Assembly: GCA_038093515.1 (NCBI GenBank)
Contig: JBBPSI010000181.1
Span: 1 to 50,158, forward strand
From: Butyriboletus loyo
Taxonomy: Eukaryota > Basidiomycota > Agaricomycetes > Boletales > Boletaceae
DNA: 50,158 nucleotides
Direction: 5' to 3'
Of the stretch, positions 35,413 through 46,338 are shown piece by piece. The notes under the pieces were generated by a model that did not search any database, was not told where the DNA came from, and was given only the letters and a program-made list of their open reading frames with translations. A program made the translations under genes and the position numbers. The first letter of the stretch is position 1. Each line of letters starts with the position of its first letter.

Positions 35413-35975
35413 CTCGAACAGAGGAGTAGATGTAATACGTACAAAAGTTTGGTGAGCTGGTGCTTGCTCGGTGCTTTTGTCCATGAATATCGCGCGATGA
35501 TGGACTATCAGTTGTAATGGATACGGATGATGTGGAGTATATACAAGTGATCGTAAAGCGTGTGAAAGGTAGGAACATACGTGGGCGAAAGCCTGAGGCA
35601 CTGCGAGAGAGACAGCCAGCTGCGAGGGAGGGTGGGGACCGAGCAGGTCGACGAGTGAAAAGCTGGCCTTGGATGGAGTGCGACGGACAAGATTAGATCG
35701 TAACGGCGTGCGGAGTCGCCAGTCCCCAACTCCAACTGCCAACTACCATTGAAACTTTAAGTAGGGTGCAGTTGTCATCGCCGATGCGTACTTTCCCTCA
35801 TTGTTAGTCACCTTGCTTGGATCATTTCCCTACGGGTCCATGTCTTGTTGAATTCAATTGTCAAGCAGAGTGACGTATGATATTCGAGTGATGCATTCTC
35901 AAAATTCTCGCAAACAGATCACATGCACCGACAGACACATCGAGAAAATGACGACAACTGAGCAATTTTACCACT
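35413..35975. other. Intergenic spacer
   Basis: About 560 bp without a coding signal that I trust. Confidence 0.45.
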
Positions 35976-36254
35976 CTAAATTTCCCCCAGGTCCATATCG
36001 AAGACTGGCTCAGGCTCTATGACCGAAGCCTTTTTGGAGGGCGATTGACCGGTCAACCCATCATCGTCACCAGCCTTCCTTTTACCCTTTTTGTTGGCCG
36101 GAGTCAACTGGGTCTGAGCCTTCAGCAAGCCAACTTGCGTGTACGAATGGAATGGCAGAAGCTTCATGGACTTCAAAATGACCTGGTAAATGCGAGATCC
36201 ATTTTGAAATTGATTCTGACTGTTCGATCGGGGGTTTAGCTGAATGTTCCGAAT
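35976..36254 (-). pseudogene. Fragment: 3' part of a basidiomycete hypothetical protein
   Basis: From a possible acceptor (GCGCAG at 36260-36255) the minus strand reads I-R-N-I-Q-L-N-P...N-G-S-R-I-Y-Q-V-I-L-K-S-M-K-L-L-P-F. A nuclear-type basic patch K-K-G-K-R-K and an acidic tail ending D-L-G-E-I-stop follow. The block S-R-I-Y-Q-V-x-L-x-x-M-K-L-L-P recalls the C-terminal part of a family of uncharacterised proteins common in Agaricomycetes; this is from memory of the pattern, not a search. No convincing upstream exons are found on this strand; the expected preceding block lies on the other strand at 36525-36669. It is called a fragment on that basis. Confidence 0.4.
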
Positions 36255-36524
36255 CTGCGCACACATTTTACCTATGTATGTCAAGTGAACTTATAAGTCA
36301 TGTTATTAATCGTGTTCGGTACCTTGATAGCGTCAGGATAGAAATGGTTCAGGCAAGGCGAGAGCCACTTCTCAAGTCAAAGTCCAGACCTTGGGGGGTG
36401 GTAAAAAGTGTCACGGTATGCAAATGTTCTGTCCTCCGTGGATAGGTTCACGCACTAAGATCAGCTGAATGCAGGGGGGCCCGTTGTGTCGAAATTAATT
36501 CTGTGATCTGCTGGAGCCTGACAG

Positions 36525-36669
36525 CCGTTATGCTGGGTTGATCAACGCACATGGCGACCTAGCCGATGCTAGTGTTGTTGCTCCCGATATCCGTGATGGG
36601 CAGGGTGTCCTTATCACCCCCGGCGAGTACAACGAGAAGATCAAACAGGATGAATACGTCGAAGTCGAG
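36525..36669 (+). pseudogene. Fragment: middle part of the same type of hypothetical protein
   Basis: Between a possible acceptor (ACAG 36521-36524) and donor (GTGTGT at 36670) the plus strand reads Y-A-G-L-I-N-A-H-G-D-L-A...D-G-Q-G-V-L-I-T-P-G-E-Y...V-E-V-E-V. This resembles the N-A-H...D-G-Q-G-V block that in the same family precedes the S-R-I-Y-Q block, followed by L-K-L. The plus strand offers no continuation into S-R-I-Y-Q; that piece is on the minus strand to the left. Downstream, the hAT element interrupts the sequence at 36866. The call is uncertain. Confidence 0.35.
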
Positions 36670-36857
36670 GTGTGTCTCAAACTGTATGTATATTCTTACC
36701 CACTCTTGTTTATCTCGGTCGATGCTAATACGAGCCATCATCTGTATAGTTACCACATAACACTTTCCCTTCCCACAGTGCAGGTTCGTTTTCAGGTAGC
36801 TACCCATTCTCGCCCGACAAAACCCTCCTCCGCTACCGTGGGAGTCGGGGATAATCG

Positions 36858-36865
36858 AATGGACG
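36858..36865 (+). repeat. Target-site duplication, left copy
   Basis: AATGGACG, identical to 37807-37814. Confidence 0.9.
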
Positions 36866-37806
36866 TAGGGCTGAGCACAGGTGGACCCGCGGGTCGGAAA
36901 ACCAACACCGTACCTGTACCCGCAAACACCGAGACCCTTACGCGTACGGGTACAGTGTAACCCGTACAGACCCGCGGGCGTCAGCAAACCTGCAGTGGTA
37001 CCCCCGGGTTGTTGTTCAAAACAAGCCTAATAGGACAGACCTAACTACAATTCTACTATCTCCTCGTCAGCTTCCACCCACTTTCCCTTCTTTGAGGACT
37101 TCACAATCTTCACTAGGTCGTCAAAACCAATCAGATCACAGCATATCCATGAGCCCAAGCACAGGAATGCTCGGGTTGATGATGGAGACAGAGAATTTCT
37201 TGTATAGTGAAGGAGCTGTCAGCCTTGAGAGAATACACATTTGACAGAATTTGAAGTTGCTACCATGCACCATCAAAAGTGAGAATTAGTAATTGTGGTC
37301 ATGATGGCAGGATGTATCAGGTACACTAAGGTAGTCAAGTGCCATAGGATGTAGAGTCAGATAAGTGTCTTGATTATTGACCCACCACTTCAGCGCGTCT
37401 TTAACCTTCTCAACTTGTAGATACTCTGACGATGCGGGCCCCACCGAGAAGCCACCAAGATCATCTGCCGTGTCTTCAGCGCGCTGCCACGGTGTGCTCG
37501 TCAGGATGTAATTGTCAGAAATATAGATATAGCACCCATACTATCTCGCTGGCTGCAGTGACATCAGTGGTAGTTTTACGGGGAATGCAGGCTGGCCTTC
37601 GACAACTTCAGGAGATGATATGCAACAGGTGGCGGTCACAAGTGAATTGAACCTTCGGGGTGATTCATGAATCAACGAACTTCGCTGCAGCAAAAAGTAA
37701 AATTCATCGATGCCCATCGGCGAGAAGTAAGGTATACCCACACCCGTACCCGCCGTACCCCTGCACCTGTTGCCTGCGGTGTTAACCATACCCGTGCTCA
37801 GCCCTA
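36866..37806. mobile_element. Non-autonomous hAT-type element (MITE), 941 bp
   Basis: The termini are perfect 13-bp inverted repeats, TAGGGCTGAGCAC (36866-36878) and GTGCTCAGCCCTA (37794-37806), extended by GGT after one mismatch. An exact 8-bp direct repeat, AATGGACG, flanks the element at 36858-36865 and 37807-37814. An 8-bp duplication with TAGGG-type ends is the hallmark of hAT elements. The subterminal regions are packed with ACCCGT/ACCCGC motifs in both orientations (36883-36990 and 37736-37793), as hAT ends often are. No transposase segment is seen in the 900-bp interior, so it must rely on an enzyme encoded elsewhere. An intact duplication with no decay points to a fairly young insertion. 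Confidence 0.92.
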
Positions 37807-37814
37807 AATGGACG
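37807..37814 (+). repeat. Target-site duplication, right copy
   Basis: AATGGACG, identical to 36858-36865. Confidence 0.9.
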
Positions 37815-38121
37815 TTAAACCTGCGAGAGGGCGTGGTGGGTGGGTGCGAAAAGCGAAGAAGATGCGGAAGTGCTGCACTACGAAGCTATATGCCGCGTGC
37901 TGAGTCTGCAAGGTGGCGAGAAGCAAGAGAGACAGCGCCACATCGCTACCTCATGCACGGACTAAACTCTAGGAAAGTCACGTGCCTCGACTGACCTAGG
38001 GCGCCATCGACCGACGAAGGGGATTCAGTGTCAACAATGACAAACATCTAATTACGGCAAAGTTGTCCTCAAGACTGCGCTCTTGAGCGAGTGCTAATCC
38101 CCAGTTCATGCAATATCCGAA
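37815..38121. other. Upstream region of VPS41
   Basis: About 300 bp between the hAT insertion and the VPS41 start. The insertion has therefore moved whatever lay further upstream by about 0.95 kb. Confidence 0.5.
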
Positions 38122-41100
38122 ATGTTCGCAATGAGCGCCGACGAGGCCCCCGCTAGCAATTCCCCGCAGCCAGTCACGGAGAAGCTGGACGATCCACCTA
38201 CAACACCGGGCGACGTTGCCGAGGTCAGTCGGACGAACGGAAATGGGAACGCGAGGAATCAAAGTGAAGACGAAGAAGAGGATGATGAAGAGGAGGACGG
38301 AGAAGACGACAATGACGATGACGACGACGACGACGAAGAAGAAGAAGAGGAGGAACCCTCTCTTAAGTACGAGAGAATGGGTGGCGCCATCGGCGGTCTA
38401 CTCAAGAAAGACTCGGCATCTGCTCTTGCAGTCACTAACAAGTGTCTGGTGGGTCCACTGTCGAAATATCAGCTGGTTTACTGGAGCTTGTTGTCATAGG
38501 CTCTTGGAACACACGGTGGCATCGTGCACGTGTTCAATCTAGCTGGGGAACGTATCAAGTCTTTCAAACCCCATCAAGCTTCTGTGAGCGACATAGAGAT
38601 GGATAGCACTGCAGATTTCGTTGCAACTGCATCAATTGATGGTGAGAAGCTCATCATAATCAGACGACTTACTGATTGGCCAGGTATCAGGGCAGGTCGT
38701 CGTGCACTCGCTGTCTACGACAGAATCCTACGTCTTTGACATGAAACGACCAATATGCACCGTAGCGCTCGAGCCCCATTTCGCCCAGCGGACGTCTCGC
38801 GCGTTTGTGTGCGGGGGTATGGCGGGTACACTGGTTCTACGAGAGAAGGGCTGGCTTGGTCATAAGGAGACGATCCTTCACTCAGCAGAGGGTCCTATAT
38901 GGCATGTACGATGGAGAGAACATTTCATTGCGTGGGCAAACGATCTTGTGAGTTCTCTGGTTCTTTTGCACTGTCACCATTCCGCCAACGTTTATTACAT
39001 ACTTCAGGGAGTCAAAATATACGACACACAGTCCCAATGTCGCATAATCTTTATCGATCGACCACCTGACAGTCCCCGAGCCGACCTTTTCAAGTGCACT
39101 TTGTATTGGCAGGACGATTCTACGCTGCTCATTGCCTGGGCTGACCACATCAAAGTTGCGCGAATACGCTCGCGTCCTTCAGGCGGCCCAAAAATTCCAC
39201 CCTGGATTGTTGAGGTCACTGCTGCATTTCAGTTGGACTGCGTGATCTCCGGTATCCTCCCTCATCCGATGGCCCCGCAACACTTGTCTCCAGAGAATGG
39301 CACCATCGCTTTTACTGTGACACTGACCTCATTCTTGGTCCTTGCATACGAACCCCCTGACACATATGGTGACGAGATGACGCACGATCGTGCTCGTCAG
39401 GCACGAAAAACCGCAGAGCGTCCCGAATTGCGTATCATATCACGTTCCGGCGAGGAACTCACCGCCGATGCCCTCAGTGTAGCCAATTATCAAGCGTGGG
39501 GTTGTAACGACTACCTCTTGGCTGAAGTCAATCCAATCGGTACAGTCGGAGAGCGGTGCTATGTTGTATGCAGCCCAAAGGATATTGTTCTTGTCCGTCC
39601 GAGGGATCGCAAGGACCATATCACCTGGCTGGTCGAACATAAGCGATATGAAGAGGCCCTTGACGAAGTAGAGAAACTTAACGAAGATGAGCGTGCTTCG
39701 GAAGCGCCGGATTCCAGGATAGATCCTGTCCATATTGGTGCTCGTTACATCAAGCACCTCATCGGCGAAGGTGCGCCTATCCTTCATTCTTGTTGATATC
39801 TTCCGATCCCGATTTTGCAATAGGCGACTTTATTAAAGCAGCTCGATTGTGTCCAAAGGTCTGCGGTCAGAATGTTCGACAATGGGAGGAATGGATATTC
39901 GTGTTTGCACAAAAGTACCAATTGCAGGTGGGTTGCTCCCCACGATATTGGGAGTGGTTGATTTAGGGTTTCAGGCCATCATTCCCTATGTCCCGACAGC
40001 TGCTCCACAGCTTGGACACTTGGTCTACGAGATGATGCTTGGTCATTTTCTGAACCATGATAAATTGGTCAGCAAACATGAATAAACAATGGGTTTCATG
40101 ACATTGATTTCTATCATCACAGGCCTTGCTTCGCATGATCAGGGAATGGCCAAGCTCTATATATGACATTCCCGCCGTCATTGTTGCAATTCAGTCTGAA
40201 TTAGACAGGATTCCATCTTCGTCGTCTTCCTTAGAGTTACTGAGGTCGGACGCCGTTCTATTGATGGAGTGCCTCGCTGATTTGTGAGAATGTCTGCGCA
40301 TATATTTCCCCTTTCCCACTGATCCTAATTATCCAGGTATACTGCAAACCGACAATATGGCAAAGCTCTACCGTTCTTCTTGCGGCTACGGAGACCGAAT
40401 GTCTTTGACCTTATCAGAGAGCATAACTTATTCACTGACGTCCAAGACCAAGCGCTCCTTCTCGTTGAATTCGACCAGGAACTCAACGAAAAACGCAAGC
40501 AAGAAGGCCACGAGAGCGCTTTGAGCCAAAGCGAAGCAATCACATTGCTTGTGGATCATACTCACTCGATACCCGTATGGCGTTTCATTCTTACTGCTGA
40601 GACTTTTGACTCCTATCCATCGACAGGTGGGACGCGTTGTACAACAATTACGCCCTCGGCCACTGTACTTGTTCCACTATCTCGATGCTTTGTTTAAGAA
40701 AGACCAACATCTGGCATCTGACTTTGCGGATCTTCAAGTGACTCTTTTTGCCGAATATGTGACACCGAGGTTGATTGAATATCTGAGAGCGAGTAGTTAC
40801 TACAATCTTGAAGCGGTAAGCACCCCCCCATGATTGCAGCGCGGGGTTGCCAATACCCTATAGGCATATAATATTTGCAGAAGTCGTGACTTGGTTCCAG
40901 AGATGGTCTTCCTTCTTGGTCGGATGGGCAACAACAAGAAGGCATTGACGCTCATCATCGAACGTATCGGTAATGTTCAGCAGGTGAGTATCTCAAGGTA
41001 TCAGAGTGATATTTCTTGACAATTCCTCCTTCAGGCCATCGAGTTTGCCAAGGAACAGAATGATGATGATCTCTGGGAAGACCTCCTCAAATACGCAGAA

Positions 41101-41792
41101 ACGCGACCGAGTATGTTGAATTATCGTTCGTTCATCTGTTTTGCTGAGAGACGCGCTGGTAGCGTTCATTCGTGGACTGCTTGAAAATGTCGGTGCCGAG
41201 ATAGACCCAATACGATTGATCCGGCGGATCAAGAATGGCCTCGAAATCCCGGGTCTCAAGGAAGCCCTCATCAAAATTCTTCACGACTTCCAGCTACAAA
41301 TATCTCTACTAGAAGGTTGTCAGGCAATCCTGAACTGCGATTCTACAGCGCTTGCGAACATACGGCAAATGGGTCAAAGCTCCGGGTTCTTCTTTGGTGG
41401 TTTGTCGCTTTCGCTGGACCGTTGGCAACTGATTTACGATCCACTGACTATCGCCCCAGCTAAAGCCCCTTGTCTACTGTGTGCTGAACCGCTACAACGT
41501 TCACCTCAGGACCTTTTGCTACTGTTCCTCTGCAGACACGTTGTGCACGCCAACTGCATCGACGGCGTGGACGACCTCCCGCGATACATGGAGAGTAGCC
41601 TCGATGTCGGCACTCGCACCCGACCCGCGCACGAAGTCAGCGCGAAGATCGCATTGTGAGTACACACCCATTACTTCCTTCATGGCATGTGCGTGCTGAC
41701 TTGTCTCACGATACAGTGCATCGGTCGTGCGTGCCAAGGTGCGCCAGGGATGTCCAGTATGTCACCGAAGGGGTGAGGGGATCTTGGTGTAG
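38122..41792 (+). CDS. vps41: Vps41, HOPS tethering complex subunit
   Basis: A vacuole/late-endosome fusion protein that binds Rab7/Ypt7 and the AP-3 pathway. ATG 38122 (or 38131) opens a short tail with a long acidic run (38262-38357, Asp/Glu only in long stretches). A WD40-like beta-propeller follows: A-L-G-T-H-G-G-I-V-H-V-F-N, A-S-V-S-D-I-E-M-D, V-V-V-H-S-L, F-V-C-G-G-M-A-G-T-L-V-L, G-V-K-I-Y-D. Then come clathrin-heavy-chain-like helices (H-I-T-W-L-V-E-H-K-R-Y-E-E-A-L-D; F-I-K-A-A-R-L-C-P-K; D-L-V-P-E-M-V-F-L-L-G-R-M-G-N-N-K-K-A-L). The C-terminal RING-H2 is C-L-L-C...C-R-H-V-V-H-A-N-C...C-P-V-C-H, and the stop is at 41790-41792. More than ten short introns are present, the first at 38449-38499. 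The protein is about 1,000 aa, the usual family size. All domains are present in order and no break is seen. Confidence 0.95.
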
Positions 41793-42091
41793 CGGTAGCT
41801 GGACTGCCTAGATTTGATATTCATTGTGGACTCACTATACATTCTATACCCGTCATAGTTTTCTTTTCGCTCTGAGTTTGGCAATCTCATCCCGTATGTT
41901 TCTGTCAGCCTGTCAAAGGATTGCCCGAAGAGCTCGACACTTACCGTGTTGCTGAATTCAAGGTTACTATATATAGAAGGTGAATGTTTCTATATTTGGT
42001 TAATGATAACCATATAAAGTAATTCGACATCCAGGTCTCCCCAGGATAAAGCAAAAGTGTGTTCACTGCCATCCTTCCACCTCATTGTTAA

Positions 42092-42116
42092 GTGCACCCT
42101 TCGGGGTTGCACACGA

Positions 42117-42148
<32 letters not shown>

Positions 42149-42222
42149 GGCCCCTGCACAAGGATGACACGCTTTTCCGGAGTGGTAGACCTACGGGTCT
42201 CAATATTTATTGCCCTTTTTTT
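42092..42222 (+). ncRNA. U6: U6 spliceosomal snRNA gene
   Basis: The catalytic snRNA of the spliceosome. The core from AAAATTGGAACGATACAGAG through GATTAGCATGGCCCCTGC, then AAGGATGACACGC, matches the universally conserved U6 almost base for base. This includes the ACAGAGA box (42132-42138) and the AGC triad. The 5' stem-loop is perfect: GTGCA/TGCAC (42092-42096 with 42108-42112) and CCC/GGG closing a UUCG loop, with one bulged T. The 3' part is unlike the human tail. After GACACGCTTTTCCGG an extra hairpin AGACC-TACG-GGTCT (42187-42200) precedes a T7 run (42216-42222), probably the Pol III stop. The end is inferred from that run; the mature RNA could be shorter. I see no U6-internal intron. 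Confidence 0.95.
42216..42222 (+). terminator. RNA polymerase III T-tract for U6
   Basis: Seven consecutive T. The only earlier T-run in the transcript is TTTT at 42173-42176, inside the mature part and normally too weak for fungal Pol III. Confidence 0.7.
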
Positions 42223-42869
42223 CTTTGAATTTAGTGCTTGGGATTGTATGGCACACATTTGCGAGACCTCGTCAAGACGTAGATCGGCGTTCTCTTACTT
42301 CCACACATCAACCTTCACAAGGTTACGCTCTCGAAGAGGTGTTTGAGTTCGGACCAGTTGCTCACTTTTGTCGAAGTGTCTGGCTGTGGTTGGACGTAGG
42401 TCGACTTGGGTATGTAAGTGATCACTCTGACGCAATGGCGCATTATCCATCTTGCCATACATGGGACGCTTCGTGCGTGCGAGCGCCGAGACGGCATGCT
42501 CATTACGAATGTTAATTCAGCCAGTGCGTCCTAGGCAATCAATCATAGTATGCAAGCATCTCAAGTTTACGGCACCCAGTCTACATGGATTATTGGCGCC
42601 GTCGACGCAAGATTATGGGGCATGGTCTATTTTGTGATCGTTCGCAAATGTCCACCGAGTGGACCCACTGGTGAACGAATAGGTGACGAGGCATAAAGCC
42701 ATCCACAATTTCAGATCTCCTGGAAGAACAAATCCCTGAGCCCTCGTGGTCGTGTCAACAAGTCTCCAATGCATGGTATACTAAGTTACCAGCACAACAT
42801 GACAGCGCTGGGTTACCACGTCAGGAACAACACCACAGACCAACCCGTGATACTTTACCCACATAGCAG

Positions 42870-42995
42870 CCAACGCATACATGCTCGAGAGACACTGAAC
42901 GTGAGCCACCCTAGCAACCAGCGTCATCCGAGTGACCATCTATAGATGGCTGTCGTCAGCTCGGCACAGGGGTGCTGTGCACGGGTGATCAACGG
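42870..42995 (+). repeat. Diverged direct repeat, copy 1
   Basis: Shares with 43352-43475, in order, blocks such as CGTGAGCCAC, CCAGCGTCATCCG, GTCGTCAGCT and GTGCTGTGCACGGG. Roughly three quarters identical by eye, with small indels. Confidence 0.65.
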
Positions 42996-43351
42996 AGTAG
43001 GTATTGCGGGAACGTGGGGGTACGACCACTGTAATGGATGATATGGTCACTGTCGTTCTGCTCCGTCCAGTATGAAAGCAGGTGGAGTGGAAAACCAGCA
43101 CCTCGCGCTGGAGATATTGACATTTCATTTCTGCTGATCGACACTCGGGATTGCTCCCAACGGGTATGACTTCAAAGGCTAATCACCGGGTCCTTTGCAA
43201 CCTAGTGACTGCGCCAGCCTAGATCTAGTGGGCTAATTGGAACGCATATAACCAACATCTACCACCCCCACAGTGTCGTGTGCTCGTCGCTACCACGCCG
43301 CTGCCACAGGACATCGTAGACCAACTTACAGATCTCGACCCTTGGACCATC

Positions 43352-43475
43352 CAATGCATGCACGCTCGACCGAGGCCATCGATCGTGAGCCACTCCCGCA
43401 ACCCAGCGTCATCCGGATGACCGCTATGGTCGTCGTCAGCTGGATACAGGAGTGCTATGCACGGGATGATCAGTG
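43352..43475 (+). repeat. Diverged direct repeat, copy 2
   Basis: Second copy of 42870-42995, about 480 bp downstream in the same orientation. Confidence 0.65.
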
Positions 43476-43920
43476 AAGCAAAGACATCATCAGGTCGGTG
43501 AAGGGCGTGGAAGCGCTGTAGAGGTCGATGTGATCTGTGTTGCGTAGCGTCGTTCAGAGAAAGCAACCTCGAGTCAAGCGGGACCTAAGGCCGTGGCGAG
43601 AGAAGTAGAAGAAAAGGGATCTCGCGCTCGATAGGTAGGTATTTGTATGCTGTCTCACGTGCGATGACGTCGCAGCCATCGAGTTTAAGAGTGCTCACAG
43701 CGCTCACCATCCATTATGGGCCACTGCCAACGTGAGGTTCCTAGGATTGTAACTGTCTATCACTAAGTCTCGTTATTCGTTCCTATTATCCGAAAACGTA
43801 TGCTAAGTGGTCAGCTCTGTCGGAGTGATCTCTGTACAAACGCTTTGTTCCCTTGGGTATCTGTAATTATTTTTAAAAAAAGGAAAAATGACATAGATAA
43901 TGCACTCGCATCAGTTCCAT

Positions 43921-46338
43921 TCAAGGTTTCTGCACTTGATCCGGCGCTTCCACGTCCTGAACCACTTGTTCGACTTCCTCCTCTTCCTCCGCGTCTTGCA
44001 ATAACTCTCGAGGAATTATCAGGTTCAAACCGACCGCTACCAATCCGGCAACCAAAACTGTCAATTCGAATCGTATCTTACGATCAGCCAACGCTCGTGA
44101 CAAAAAACACGCAAGCGAATCACTCACATGGTGTACTCAAGACGATCGTGATCGAGTCAAACAGACTTCGCAGACCCGAGTTAGGGTTACGGACGCCGTC
44201 GAACAAGTAAGTGAACACATTCGGCATAAGCAGGTCACCGATCCCGAACGACATTGCGGCAGCGAGAATGAACCGATCGCGGCGAGTATACTCCATGTAC
44301 GAAAGTACGCGCATTCCAGAGACGATCACACTTGCGAAGAGGAAGGTGGTTACACCTCCGAGGACTGGGTTGGGAACTGTATAGCGTTGGCATCAGAACA
44401 AAACCGTGCGACAGCGTGGAGTACGTACTCGCAAGGAAAAACCCAGAGACCTTTCCAAGGACGCCGAAAAGGATAAGGAAAGCACAGCACCATCGACCAG
44501 CGGCACGATTTGCACAACGAGTCAGTGCGATGACACCATTGTTCTGAGCACTCAGGTTAGTGTGCGTTCCTCTGGACCAAGGCATAACACAGAACTGACC
44601 TGCGCAAAAATGGACAATGGCGTCACGGTAAACAGTGCAGAAATAAATCCTCCAAAGCCGTCACTCTAAACTAGGATTAACAAAGTCGTGAACAGAACAC
44701 AACCGTAGCTCATATTCACCAAAACACCGCCTTGAATGCGTGAGTCAAAGTCATCGCCAGTTACCTTTAGGCGAGACACTTCTGCGGAAGCTGTGATATC
44801 ACCTATAGCTTCCATCGTCGTAGACACTGAGCAGGGAATGAGACGCCGAGTTGGAATGGGAGGCAACAACATGTATGCCTACCGTAGACTGCCAACATCG
44901 GAAGGATGGCGGGAGGATAGACTCTAATTTTGAATGTGTGCACCCTTTTATATTTGAGTATCGCGAAAGCTCAAAGTAAGGATTGAACATAAACATACCA
45001 CAGGAAAGTAATGACCGGCGCGGAAGTAACGGTGGTGCCATCGACGTATCCCGCAGCACCTGCCACGATACATCCCACTACAAGCCCGACGATGATGCTC
45101 GCGTTTTTCAAGAACGGGGAACCAAACAGTTCAGTAATGATGATGGTGACGAAAGAAAGAAAGCCAAGCCCGATGAACTCTGCTGAGCCCCACCTAAGCG
45201 ACGGGATCAGATATCTTTGCCTTTGCACAGCACTCAAGAAGCTTGGAGTTTCTTACGGAAGGGCGTGTTTGGAAGTGATAGTCGGGCACAGAGAAAGTGG
45301 TCCACTGGTAGGACGTGCTTGGCAACCGTTTGACCCTCCACCCCAGTTGGGTATGCCGGACGAACCAATGAGAGAGGCTCCAATCATGATGATGACAGTT
45401 CCTGGCCACACATGTTGGAAAACTGACTATCTGCGTCCTCAAGGAGTCCTCACCTGTGACCATTGGTGGAAATATACGCCGCAGAGTGCGTGGCGGAATG
45501 AATGATAACCCCATTTCAAGGAATGAACATATTAATGCCGTGCCTATATAAAGCCATGTAGATCATTGATGTCCCTGATAGAAGGAAGCTTTGCTGTTGA
45601 CTTACCGAGGACCATACCGTATGCGTCAGGACATGGGCCACGAGTCACACTACCGTCGGCAGCGGTAACAGAGGGACACGTGCTGTTAGCATACATGGCA
45701 TTGAAAATCTTGCGGATGCATCTTCAGGTCGAATTCAAGCCCAAAAGATAGAAGAGGACACGTACAGCATCAGCAGTACTAATTGTAGCAAAACTAGTTC
45801 CAACCACGGACAGCATTCCAGTACCGAGGTAGTATCCTTTCCAAAGCTTGATTCGTGACATCTGAACGAGACTCAAGATCCCTGCAACCAGAGGCTCAGC
45901 GTGGGGAGTTTGAGATCATACGAGAGGACGCCCAGTCGACTACGTACCACAACCAATGAGTGATGCAGATATCATGTATGCAGAGGTTTGCGCATCGAGC
46001 ACCAACGTGCTCGCAAAGATGATTGGAGGAGTGATTAAACCAGCGAGCATAGCGAGCGAGTGCTGAAGTCCACTCGCCATTGCGAGGACGAGCGGCAACT
46101 CGTCGTCGATGCCATAGAAGGGTGGTTGTCTTCTCGGATTCAGTTTCTTGCCACCGATAGAGAAAGGGAGGACGGGTGAACAGAGCCAGGCATAGTCGTA
46201 GTCACCAAACCAGCCTTTCCTCGTGGTCAACTTGCGCTGGACGACACGCGCATGGTGTCGGACGTCAAAACGTGACCCCAAACTTGGTGGTTCGATGATT
46301 GCAGGCTGGTCTTTCGTGACTGTAGATTCGAAAGACAT
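43921..46338 (-). CDS. NCS2 purine (uric acid/xanthine) permease, UapA/UapC-like
   Basis: A proton-coupled nucleobase transporter (nucleobase-ascorbate transporter family) of the plasma membrane. ATG 46338 gives a polar N-terminus with K-G-W-F-G-D-Y-D-Y-A-W-L-C, then L-V-L-A-M-A-S-G-L-Q-H-S-L-A-M-L-A-G carrying the family Gln-His of helix 1. Further on are W-G-S-A-E-F-I-G-L-G-F (substrate-binding Glu), C-E-A-I-G-D-I-T-A-S-A-E-V-S-R-like sequence, and the NCS2 signature Q-N-N-G-V-I-A-L-T-R (near 44540). Then come S-G-M-R-V-L-S-Y-M-E and F-I-L-A-A-A-M-S-F-G-I-G, and an acidic tail of Glu and Val ending at the stop 43921. Key residues match functional fungal Uap transporters. Exons are many (roughly ten); those near 45190-45550, covering the W-G-G-G-S loop, are only partly resolved. 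The likely substrate is xanthine or uric acid. Confidence 0.92.

Larger units (their letters stand above)
42223..43920. other. About 1.7 kb without a gene, with a diverged duplication
   Basis: No coding segment recognised. Contains two related 125-bp blocks, listed separately. The 3' end of the purine-permease gene is at its right edge. Confidence 0.5.

Noticed and set aside
38259..38441. Minus-strand serine-only open frame
   Set aside because: It is the antisense of the Asp/Glu tract of Vps41.
42340..42356. GAGTTCGGACC downstream of U6 as a displaced B-box, as in yeast SNR6
   Set aside because: It lacks one position of the B-box consensus and nothing else supports it.
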